This document shows positions 7,432 to 12,977 of a DNA stretch of 14,727 nucleotides, one piece after another; position 1 is the stretch's first letter, and the number at the start of each line of letters is the position of its first letter. Made by a program: the position numbers and the translations under genes. Below the pieces are notes generated by a model. The model saw only the letters and a program-made list of their open reading frames with translations, was not told the origin of the DNA and did no database searches. Location of the stretch: contig DCYM01000141.1 of assembly GCA_002331465.1 (NCBI GenBank), positions 1 through 14,727 on the forward strand, in the 5' to 3' direction. The DNA is from Candidatus Neomicrothrix sp. UBA2110. Lineage in GTDB: Bacteria; Actinomycetota; Acidimicrobiia; Acidimicrobiales; Poriferisodalaceae.

Positions 7432-7680
7432 TCAATCGACGAGTCGAAGATTATTGCGTCGACGCACCCAATATTCGTGATCAACTTCGTCTGCCTCGTG
7501 GCGGCGACGACGTAGCCTCGCAATTGCCGCATACCGGCGTGCTTGCGTTTGATTTTGATTTTGTCGGCTCATCCGTTCGTGATTCATTTCACGTATGCAA
7601 GTTTGGATTTTGAGACGACCGAAATTATTCGCGTTGTTTTCGGGCAGCGGATTTAGCTCAAAAAGCGTAGGGGTCTCCAT
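7432..7680 (-). CDS. small basic hypothetical protein
   Basis: An 82-residue reading in the 318-bp gap between dut and ybaK, same strand as both. The ATG at 7680 (METPTLFEL) is preferred over GTG at 7695 and over internal ATGs at 7587 and 7572; none has a strong Shine-Dalgarno. The second half is very Arg-rich (RRYAAIARLRRRRHEADEV, then WVRRRNNLRLVD) with aromatic and acidic residues spaced as in a helical nucleic-acid-binding protein; this is inference from composition. No family is recognised. The opposite-strand reading overlaps dut and looks like a shadow. Confidence 0.45.
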   Translation of the reverse strand: METPTLFELNPLPENNANNFGRLKIQTCIREMNHERMSRQNQNQTQARRYAAIARLRRRRHEADEVDHEYWVRRRNNLRLVD

Positions 7681-7722
7681 CCACGCGACAATCACAGCGG
7701 GGTGGGACAGTGAGTCTGCATG

Positions 7723-8160
7723 TCAACGACCAGAATGCCCGAATCCGCCCTGGCCTCTTTCAGTTTCATCGAGCTCGTCTGCTTCTTCCCAAACGACCTC
7801 TTCCACACTCTTAATAACTAACTGCGCGATCCGATCACCGCGCCGAACTTCATATGGTTCGCTCGAGTCGGTATTGATCAAAAGGACCTTCAACTCGTCG
7901 CGGTACCCACTATCGATAAGGCCGGGGGTGTTCAAACACGTCACACCGTGACGAAGAGCAAGACCACTGCGAGGTTGAACAAACCCTGCATATCCGCGAG
8001 GGATGGCAATAGCGATACCAGTTCCGATTAAGGCTCTTCCCCCGCCTGGGGCGAGGGTCACATCTTCGTTAGCGACTAAATCTGCTCCAGCGTCACCGGG
8101 CTTAGCGTAACTAGGCAAGGCGAGATCGGAATCGAGACGTTGGACTGGGATGGCAACCAC
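7723..8160 (-). CDS. dut: dUTP diphosphatase (dUTPase)
   Basis: A 145-residue trimeric dUTPase converting dUTP to dUMP and pyrophosphate, which supplies dTMP synthesis and keeps uracil out of DNA. All five family motifs are visible: PGDAGADL (1), PRSGLALRHG (2), GLIDSGYRDELKVLLIN (3, with catalytic Asp and sugar-contacting Tyr), RGDRIAQLVI (4), and the C-terminal arm RGQGGFGHSG (5), whose Phe stacks on uracil. The GTG at 8160 lies 6 nt after TAAAGT with no Shine-Dalgarno, indicating a leaderless mRNA. It is divergent from orn across 75 bp. Confidence 0.97.
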   Translation of the reverse strand: MVAIPVQRLDSDLALPSYAKPGDAGADLVANEDVTLAPGGGRALIGTGIAIAIPRGYAGFVQPRSGLALRHGVTCLNTPGLIDSGYRDELKVLLINTDSSEPYEVRRGDRIAQLVIKSVEEVVWEEADELDETERGQGGFGHSGR

Positions 8161-8166
8161 ACCGCG

Positions 8167-8172
8167 ACTTTA
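8167..8172 (-). promoter_or_regulatory. -10 box for leaderless dut
   Basis: TAAAGT on the minus strand, 6 nt before the GTG at 8160; it places the transcription start at the start codon. Confidence 0.5.
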
Positions 8173-8223
8173 GGCACAGTTAGTCGCTCCTGCAGGCACC
8201 CCATTTATGAACCTCCGCTGGCC

Positions 8224-8229
8224 TACCAT
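8224..8229 (+). promoter_or_regulatory. -10 box for leaderless orn
   Basis: TACCAT, 6 nt before the GTG at 8236. The same geometry as dut on the other strand supports both calls. Confidence 0.5.
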
Positions 8230-8235
8230 GATTCC

Positions 8236-8784
8236 GTGCTTGTTTGGATGGATCTTGAGATGACCGGGCTTGAACCTGATCGCCATGTCATCGTAGAGAT
8301 CGCCACGATCATCACCGACGACGACCTTGCAATCGTCGCAGAAGGTCCCGATTTGGTTATTCATGCCAACAAGGCACAACTCGCAGAAATGGATGACCTT
8401 GTAGTTGACATGCACACTCGTTCCGGGCTTCTCGAACTGATCGAGGTTTCCTCAGTGACCCTAGAAGAGGCCGCCCAACAAACGCTTGATTTCGTAAAAC
8501 AGCACGTAAAGAAAGCTCGGTCTGTCCCTCTTTGCGGCAATTCAATCGGCACTGATCGTCGGTTTCTTGACATCTATATGCCAGAGATTGAGAACTACCT
8601 CCATTACAGATCAGTCGATGTTTCGACGATTAAGGAACTAGCGCGGCGATGGAATCCTGAGGTACTTAAGAACGTGCCTCAGAAACAAACGAGTCATAGA
8701 GCGTTAGACGACATTCGCGAAAGCATCATCGAGCTCAAGCATTATCGGGAACATTTTTTTAAGATGCCTACGGAATCGAATTAA
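8236..8784 (+). CDS. orn: oligoribonuclease
   Basis: A 182-residue DEDDh 3'-5' exoribonuclease that degrades two- to five-nucleotide RNA fragments, including pGpG from c-di-GMP breakdown. VWMDLEMTGLEPDRH at the N-terminus gives ExoI Asp6 and Glu8; CGNSIGTDRRFLDIYMPEIENYLHYRSVDVSTIKEL is the ExoII region with its Asp, and SHRALDDI is the DEDDh ExoIII motif with His and Asp. The frame is open upstream to 8140, but that part crosses the dut promoter and lacks conservation. The GTG at 8236 starts exactly where Orn proteins start and follows TACCAT by 6 nt. Essential in many bacteria. Confidence 0.96.
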   Translation: MLVWMDLEMTGLEPDRHVIVEIATIITDDDLAIVAEGPDLVIHANKAQLAEMDDLVVDMHTRSGLLELIEVSSVTLEEAAQQTLDFVKQHVKKARSVPLCGNSIGTDRRFLDIYMPEIENYLHYRSVDVSTIKELARRWNPEVLKNVPQKQTSHRALDDIRESIIELKHYREHFFKMPTESN

Positions 8785-8799
8785 AATTAGATAACCCGA

Positions 8800-8805
8800 T
8801 AGGAT
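8800..8805 (+). promoter_or_regulatory. -10 box for leaderless MBL hydrolase gene
   Basis: TAGGAT, 7 nt before the ATG at 8813; the identical hexamer precedes the MoaD-like gene. No ribosome site is present. Confidence 0.5.
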
Positions 8806-8812
8806 CACCCGA

Positions 8813-9901
8813 ATGGATCGCCCACTACGTGAGGAGCAGCGACCTCCAGAAGAAGGGATCGTAGAGTTAGCCCCAAATGTGCGCAGGCTTCAATTGCCGA
8901 TGTCCATGCCGGGTTTAGGACATGTTAACTGCTACATCCTCGACGACGAACGAGGCGCTGCACTAGTAGACCCTGGCTTACCGGGGCCTGCAAACTGGAA
9001 AGCTCTTATGAAGGGCTTAAAACAAGCGGATGTCCCCCCTGAACGCGTTCATTCAGTAGTGGTTACCCATAGCCATCCTGACCATTTTGGAGCAGCGGGA
9101 CATTTCCACGAAAAATACGGGTGCGAAATTATTACTCACCGAAATTTTCGAATGTGGTGGAACCTAGAAGAGGAAGATGACGAGCCACTTCAAAACGTTT
9201 CAGATGTCAACGAGAACGCCGGATTGCGCGATGATCCACTATTTGCCGCGATAAGCCCCGGGCCTAAAGGACCTACTCCTTGGGGTGGCGAACGATTCAA
9301 AATGCCTTGGCACCGCCAACTGGGGTACACAATGATGCGAAAGGGTTGGGGCGGGTCGTGGTTCTCAACTCCAAAACCGACACAGCGTATTGAGGATGCT
9401 GACCGGATCAATCTCGCTCGTAGAGAGTTTGTCGCCGTTCACACCCCAGGGCACACAACCGATCATCTCTGTCTTTATGACCCTGAGGGCGGCTTGATGC
9501 TCTGTGGGGATCACGTCTTACCAACCATCACGCCGCACATATCAGGGTTTGGCCCTGCCGCTGATCCGCTCCAAGACTTCTTCATTAGCCTCGATCGCGT
9601 GGCTGATTTTGAAGGTATTGAACTCGCACTACCTGCCCACGGGCAACCATTCACAAATTTGCCCGACCGCGTTGAGGACATCAAACGGCACCACCAGGAA
9701 CGGCTCGACCTGTTACGCGAAGCCTCCGACAAACTGGGGAACGCTTCAGTTCACAAATACATGAAGGAACTTTTCCAACAACGCTCTTGGGGACCTATGG
9801 CCGAGTCCGAAACCTTTGCGCATCTAGAACACCTCAGGCGAATAGGCGAAACTGAAGCCGCTCGATCGCCAAGCGGCGTGTTGGAGTATTCCTTTCACTG
9901 A
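8813..9901 (+). CDS. metallo-beta-lactamase-fold hydrolase
   Basis: A 362-residue cytosolic hydrolase with the metallo-beta-lactamase fold. VTHSHPDHFGAAGH carries the HxHxDH metal motif (His86, His88, Asp90, His91); HTPGHTTDHLCLY supplies the third-site His, MLCGDHVLP the bridging Asp, and LPAHGQPF the last His, so the binuclear site is complete. NCYILDDERGAALVDPGLP is the usual N-terminal strand pair. A roughly 100-residue Trp-rich insertion (MWWNLEEEDDE to GGSWFSTPKP) sits between the metal motifs, and a C-terminal helical domain (about residues 300-362) resembles that of LACTB2-like or MBL-thioesterase relatives. The substrate is unknown. It starts 28 bp after orn from its own leaderless promoter. 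Confidence 0.9.
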   Translation: MDRPLREEQRPPEEGIVELAPNVRRLQLPMSMPGLGHVNCYILDDERGAALVDPGLPGPANWKALMKGLKQADVPPERVHSVVVTHSHPDHFGAAGHFHEKYGCEIITHRNFRMWWNLEEEDDEPLQNVSDVNENAGLRDDPLFAAISPGPKGPTPWGGERFKMPWHRQLGYTMMRKGWGGSWFSTPKPTQRIEDADRINLARREFVAVHTPGHTTDHLCLYDPEGGLMLCGDHVLPTITPHISGFGPAADPLQDFFISLDRVADFEGIELALPAHGQPFTNLPDRVEDIKRHHQERLDLLREASDKLGNASVHKYMKELFQQRSWGPMAESETFAHLEHLRRIGETEAARSPSGVLEYSFH

Positions 9902-10011
9902 GAACACCCAGTTCCAGCTAAATTTCACTCAACGTGGAAGCGCTCTTCGGGACGGTTACCCTCGTCTGTTGCATTGTTTGTGCTGGTTCAGGTTTATTCG
10001 TTTGACCTGGT

Positions 10012-10200
10012 CTATGCACTTGTGATGGCATTAGTACCGCTCAACTCACGTAGGCAAGAGCCAACCAAAATCATGCGAACTTCATTCCCATCAACCTGGA
10101 CATCTTCTTCGGATATGTCGACGCGCGCCCGTTGCGCCAACGTCGCACCGAGTTCACGCATGTCGACATGGCTCAATAATGGCTTCGCTTCTATGCCCAC
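10012..10200 (-). CDS. possible small protein antisense to whiB7 leader
   Basis: A 62-residue reading from GTG at 10200 (or a 49-residue reading from the ATG at 10161) to TAG at 10012. Its composition is protein-like (MRELGATLAQRARVDISEED, then VDGNEVRMILVGS) and it avoids long biased runs, unlike the plus-strand reading across the same bases, which is Ser/Thr-rich. There is no ribosome site and no well-placed -10, and no family is recognised. It may be a real short gene, or only a chance open frame within the leader. Confidence 0.35.
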   Translation of the reverse strand: MGIEAKPLLSHVDMRELGATLAQRARVDISEEDVQVDGNEVRMILVGSCLRELSGTNAITSA

Positions 10201-10261
10201 CGGAACTTATTTCACCGGTATCAAGCATCAGGCGGGGCGGCCTTCGGAGGAGCAAATGTAG
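10193..10261 (+). CDS. candidate leader peptide of whiB7 (22 codons)
   Basis: An upstream ORF from ATG at 10193 (MPTGTYFTGIKHQ...) to TAG at 10261, ending inside the 5' side of the antiterminator. A ribosome finishing it would cover the antiterminator's left arm and let the terminator fold; a stalled or absent ribosome would leave that arm free. There is no clear Shine-Dalgarno before 10193, and longer in-frame starts exist upstream, so the start is unsure. Its last codon pair ATG-TAG is itself preceded by a strong ribosome site. Confidence 0.4.
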   Translation: MPTGTYFTGIKHQAGRPSEEQM

Positions 10262-10300
10262 CTACAGAAAGCACATTTCAAAATCCACCGAAAGGCCGCC
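10236..10300 (+). promoter_or_regulatory. antiterminator hairpin of whiB7 leader
   Basis: GGCGGCCTTCGG (10236-10247) pairs with CCGAAAGGCCGCC (10288-10300): 12 base pairs with one bulged A at 10291. GG 10249-10250 with CC 10285-10286 can extend it past an A-A mismatch. It uses 10295-10300, six bases of the terminator's 5' arm, so the two folds exclude each other. Confidence 0.65.
10246..10261 (+). promoter_or_regulatory. strong Shine-Dalgarno with ATG-TAG start-stop ORF
   Basis: GGAGGAGCAA is followed by ATG (10256-10258) and at once by TAG (10259-10261). It is the strongest ribosome site noticed in the window, with GGAGG 5 nt from ATG. The Shine-Dalgarno is itself paired in the antiterminator stem (GG at 10246-10247 with CC at 10288-10289). 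Confidence 0.55.
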
Positions 10301-10318
10301 GGTTATCCGGCGGCTTTT
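10291..10318 (+). terminator. intrinsic terminator / attenuator upstream of whiB7
   Basis: GCCGCCGG (10295-10302), loop TTAT, CCGGCGGC (10307-10314), then TTTT. A G-U pair (10294-10315) and AAA/TTT (10291-10293 with 10316-10318) extend the stem to 12 pairs. It lies 67 nt before the WhiB7-like start codon and 390 nt after the MBL gene, so it most likely terminates the leader transcript. Confidence 0.8.
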
Positions 10319-10374
10319 GTGCTTTTGAAACCACGAAAGAAACCGACCTCTATCTAGTAATCAGAAACAATCAC

Positions 10375-10379
10375 GGAGA
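10375..10379 (+). promoter_or_regulatory. ribosome binding site of whiB7-like gene
   Basis: GGAGA, 5 nt before the ATG at 10385. Unlike the leaderless neighbours, this gene has a true Shine-Dalgarno, as expected for a gene behind a leader. Confidence 0.6.
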
Positions 10380-10384
10380 ATCCA

Positions 10385-10714
10385 ATGCTCGAGCTTCTAA
10401 TTGAAACAGAAGATGAATGGAACGTCGCTGGTCGCTGCAATGACAACAACGGAACTTTGACCCACCTATTCTTTTCCGATGACATAGCTCACCAAGCAAG
10501 AGCGAAGGCGATGTGTGCCAAGTGCCCGGTAAATGCTGAGTGTCTCGACGCAGCAATTACGCGCCGAGAGTTATGGGGCATTTGGGGCGGCGAACTAATT
10601 GAAAATGGGCGCATCGTCCTAGGCAAGCGAGGACGGGGTCGCCCACCCAAAATCCCGCGCCCACTTATTGCCGTCGACGAAGTTCCTGTACCACCGGAGC
10701 TCATCCCGGCTTAG
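10385..10714 (+). CDS. whiB7: WhiB7-like transcriptional regulator with AT-hook
   Basis: A 109-residue WhiB-family protein: an iron-sulfur-cluster protein that binds the primary sigma factor at selected promoters. Cys18, Cys44, Cys47 and Cys53 form the C-x(n)-CxxC-x5-C ligand set; ELWGIWGGE is the sigma-binding turn. GRIVLGKRGRGRPPK follows directly, with AT-hook RGRP at 84-87. The AT-hook just after GVWGGE-x(n)-G-x-IV is the mark that separates WhiB7/WblC from other WhiB paralogues; WhiB7 activates intrinsic antibiotic-resistance genes when translation is blocked. Odd: the last 20 residues form a Pro-rich tail, and the hook ends PPK where PRK is usual. The upstream attenuator supports the assignment. 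Orthology is inferred from motifs, not from a search. Confidence 0.85.
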   Translation: MLELLIETEDEWNVAGRCNDNNGTLTHLFFSDDIAHQARAKAMCAKCPVNAECLDAAITRRELWGIWGGELIENGRIVLGKRGRGRPPKIPRPLIAVDEVPVPPELIPA

Positions 10715-10829
10715 CCGAGCAAAAGAGAAGCACCCTCTACTTCTCTCCGCCGACAGACCACTGGCACGATTCTCGCTGAGGGCTTCCGAAACGGCCGCCC
10801 AACAGCATTCGAATCATCAGCTCGGTCGA

Positions 10830-10860
10830 GGAGCCCCCAGGCCTAATGCCTGGGGGCTCC
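10830..10860. terminator. perfect 13-bp hairpin between whiB7 and TlpA-like gene
   Basis: GGAGCCCCCAGGC (10830-10842), loop CTAAT, exact reverse complement at 10848-10860. No T-run follows on either strand, so it is a strong hairpin of the kind actinobacteria often have at 3' ends rather than a classic intrinsic terminator. It sits 116 nt after whiB7 and 60 nt before the next start. The rest of this 205-base gap shows only a weaker 7-bp stem (10724-10730 with 10740-10746). Confidence 0.6.
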
Positions 10861-10919
10861 AACGCGATCCAGATACGGTGACCCAAAACAACTGTGAACA
10901 TCCATCCCGTGAGAGTGAC

Positions 10920-11465
10920 ATGGCCAACCAGTGGAGACGACCTTTAATTGGCGCACTCGCCATTTACCTCGTTGCTGCGTCAGTGTTCCTACTGACAGGT
11001 GGGGGAAACTCCCAAGGCCAAAATCAAATCAGGGCAAAGGACACGGAACAACAATTTGATCAAGATCTGTATTCGTTGGAGTTCACGACATTAAACGGGG
11101 AAAAAACTTCTTTCGCCGACTACGCAGGGGCCCCACTCATTGTCAATTTTTTCGCCTCATGGTGCGCCCCGTGTGTCAAAGAGATGCCTGATTTCCAGCG
11201 GCTACATGAACGTCACGGTGAACGGTTCCAAATAATTGGACTTGCCGTTGAGGGCGAGCGTCCAGCACGTCGACTTGTTGAGTCAACAGGCGTTACATAC
11301 CCCGTAGGGTTGGACGACAGTGACCTCCTAGTAGAACTCGGCGGGGTGGCAATGCCAACTACCGTCTTTATCTCAAAACAAGGTGAGCTCCTCGAAAGCC
11401 ACAGTGGCGTACTCAACTATTCAAATCTGATCTCTCGTACAGAAAAACTTTTTAGCGATGAATGA
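10920..11465 (+). CDS. TlpA/ResA-like membrane-anchored thioredoxin
   Basis: A 181-residue thiol-disulfide oxidoreductase facing the outside of the membrane. RRPLIGALAIYLVAASVFLL (about 6-25) is an N-terminal anchor; the thioredoxin domain follows from about residue 50, with FFASWCAPCVKEMP (CAPC at 82-85) and the cis-Pro loop VAMPTTVFI. TlpA/ResA proteins reduce disulfides in apocytochrome c or other exported proteins, recharged by CcdA. The frame is open to 10668, but the upstream part crosses the 13-bp hairpin and lacks any domain, so ATG at 10920, placed right before the anchor, is chosen; GAGAG about 5 nt upstream is a weak ribosome site. It overlaps ccdA by 8 nt. Confidence 0.92.
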   Translation: MANQWRRPLIGALAIYLVAASVFLLTGGGNSQGQNQIRAKDTEQQFDQDLYSLEFTTLNGEKTSFADYAGAPLIVNFFASWCAPCVKEMPDFQRLHERHGERFQIIGLAVEGERPARRLVESTGVTYPVGLDDSDLLVELGGVAMPTTVFISKQGELLESHSGVLNYSNLISRTEKLFSDE

Positions 11466-12315
11466 CGTCAACCTGGCCTTCGCCTTTACCGCAGGCATCG
11501 TTGCCACGATCAACCCTTGTGGCTTTGCGATGCTCCCTGCATACCTCTCTTACTTTCTGGGCATTGAGGCAAACTCCGGTGGGACTCGAGGGGCAAGCAT
11601 TGCTCGTGCACTCACCACAGGGTCCACTGTTTCTCTGGGATTCTTGATGGTCTTTGGAGTCGCCGGCGTATTAATTTCGGCGGGTCTGACAGCTATCCGA
11701 GAAGTAATCCCTTGGGTAGCCGTCGCAGTCGGCTTGGCCTTGGTGATTTTAGGCACCGCGGTAACTGCTGGTAAACGTATCGACTTAGCGATACCAAAAT
11801 TCGAAAGGGGGACCGGGAGCAAAGACCTGCGGTCTCTGCTCCTTTTTGGTGTTTCTTACGCTGTGGCATCAATCTCTTGCGGGCTTCCCACCTTCATCGT
11901 CGTGGTTTCCACCTCAGTCAATGGTTTCAGCTCTGGGTTGCTTGCGTTCCTCACTTATGCCTTAGGCATGGCGATCACATTGCTCTCGCTGACCGTAAGT
12001 TTGGCCTTAGCGCGCTCCTCTTTCCTTGAAAAATTACGCTCCCTAGTTCGGTTCGTTGATCGAGCGTCCGGATTGTTAATGGTGCTGGCTGGCGTTTATC
12101 TAGTCATGTACTGGCTAACTGAACGCACCGGCAGTCCAACAAATTGGTTCATCGACGCGATCGAAAAATGGAGCGCGAATCTGAGTAACACAATCACTGA
12201 TCTGGGAGGGGTACGCACCGGGGTTCTTCTTAGTGTGGTCCTAGCCCTTGGTCTCATCGTCTGGTTGATTCAATTTGAGCCTGCGTCGTCAGATAGCTCA
12301 CCTGAGAGACTGTGA
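11458..12315 (+). CDS. ccdA: CcdA-type cytochrome c biogenesis / thiol transport membrane protein
   Basis: A 285-residue DsbD-beta/CcdA family protein that moves electrons from cytoplasmic thioredoxin across the membrane to extracytoplasmic thioredoxins such as the neighbour TlpA. INPCGFAMLPAYLSYFLG has the reactive Cys21 in the first helix, and SISCGLPTFIVVV has the partner Cys141 in the fourth; both lie in the usual proline-flanked settings. Six core helices plus a further C-terminal segment (VLLSVVLALGLIVWLIQF) make it longer than minimal CcdA (about 230 residues). ATG at 11458 overlaps the tlpA stop by 8 nt, and its end overlaps the next start by 4 nt (GTGA), so three genes form a tight operon. 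Confidence 0.92.
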   Translation: MNDVNLAFAFTAGIVATINPCGFAMLPAYLSYFLGIEANSGGTRGASIARALTTGSTVSLGFLMVFGVAGVLISAGLTAIREVIPWVAVAVGLALVILGTAVTAGKRIDLAIPKFERGTGSKDLRSLLLFGVSYAVASISCGLPTFIVVVSTSVNGFSSGLLAFLTYALGMAITLLSLTVSLALARSSFLEKLRSLVRFVDRASGLLMVLAGVYLVMYWLTERTGSPTNWFIDAIEKWSANLSNTITDLGGVRTGVLLSVVLALGLIVWLIQFEPASSDSSPERL

Positions 12316-12974
12316 AAATGGCGTTGCACCTGGGCGATCACGACTTGTTACAAACAGATCAACCTTTCCGATCCCTGCTATCACAACCTGGGGTTAGCGA
12401 AGTGCTACAGCTTGGCTCACAGTTCGGATTCATGGCTTTTCATGGAGGATGGCTCGAAGAAGTCACCGATGACATCGCGAGCGCTGCAGCAGAAAGATCG
12501 GGAGCTTCTTATTACGGAGTACTCCAGGGACCCGATGATCAGTGGCATATCCCATCGCATTTAGTCAGCCCAGCAGAATCTGAGGCCCTAAATACTTTCC
12601 TCGGGCATGTGGAAGTGGTTGTTGCAATTCATGGGTTCGGTCGACCTGATTTGCTTCGATCTGTTCTATTGGGCGGGCGTAACCGAGAGTTGGCTGAATT
12701 CGTTGCATGCCGCCTCATTGCCCATTTGCCTCATTACGAAATCGTGCACGACATAGGCTCGGTACCACCAGGTCTGCGCGGACAACACGCCCGAAATCCG
12801 GTGAATCTCCCCCGGAGAGGTGGCGTGCAAATCGAGCTACCGCCACGTATCCGAGGGAAAAGTCCGATGTGGACTGGTTTCAAAGGCCCTGGACGGGTCC
12901 CGCATCACGAAGCATTAATTGATGGGTTAGCGACAGCGGCCAGCGACTGGTGCCGTCTTCATGGCGAGTTTTAG
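12312..12974 (+). CDS. poly-gamma-glutamate hydrolase-like protein
   Basis: A 220-residue protein resembling the phage-type poly-gamma-glutamate hydrolase family (PghP fold, a zinc carboxypeptidase relative). Seen: MAFHGGWLEEVTDDIA with His44 and Glu49 as metal ligands, VAIHGFGRPDLL with His107, LLGGRNRELAEFVACRL, and RNPVNLPRRGGVQIELPP, matching the family's N-x-x-N-x-G-x-GVQLEL end. No signal peptide or membrane segment is present, so a cytosolic place is likely. It starts at GTG 12312 inside the ccdA stop (GTGA); an ATG at 12318 is the alternative. The polymer substrate is not established and could be another gamma-glutamyl or peptide bond. It ends 3 bp from the convergent pdxH. Confidence 0.75.
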   Translation: MKMALHLGDHDLLQTDQPFRSLLSQPGVSEVLQLGSQFGFMAFHGGWLEEVTDDIASAAAERSGASYYGVLQGPDDQWHIPSHLVSPAESEALNTFLGHVEVVVAIHGFGRPDLLRSVLLGGRNRELAEFVACRLIAHLPHYEIVHDIGSVPPGLRGQHARNPVNLPRRGGVQIELPPRIRGKSPMWTGFKGPGRVPHHEALIDGLATAASDWCRLHGEF

Positions 12975-12977
12975 ACG

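Larger units (their letters stand above)
9902..10384 (+). promoter_or_regulatory. long whiB7 upstream region / attenuator leader
   Basis: 483 bases between the MBL gene and the WhiB7-like gene. The 3' third holds an antiterminator (10236-10300), a start-stop ORF with a strong ribosome site (10246-10261), and an intrinsic terminator (10291-10318). The 5' part holds no promoter I can place with confidence (TTGACC at 10002-10007 is the best -35-like hexamer, without a good -10 at the right spacing) and a possible antisense small ORF (10012-10200). Leader length and layout match the attenuated leaders known for whiB7/wblC in Mycobacterium and Streptomyces. Confidence 0.65.

Noticed and set aside
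10002..10037. sigma-A promoter for the whiB7 leader (TTGACC ... TAGTAC)
   Set aside because: The spacer is 24 nt, too long for a standard promoter; the true leader start could not be placed.
9974..10261. 95-codon plus-strand open frame read as a full protein
   Set aside because: Ser/Thr-rich without domain likeness or ribosome site; only its last 22 codons, ending in the attenuator, are kept as a leader-peptide candidate.
10830..10860. hairpin considered as a transposon end or recombination site
   Set aside because: A single copy, with no transposase or integrase and no flanking direct repeats; its place between genes fits a transcript-end hairpin.
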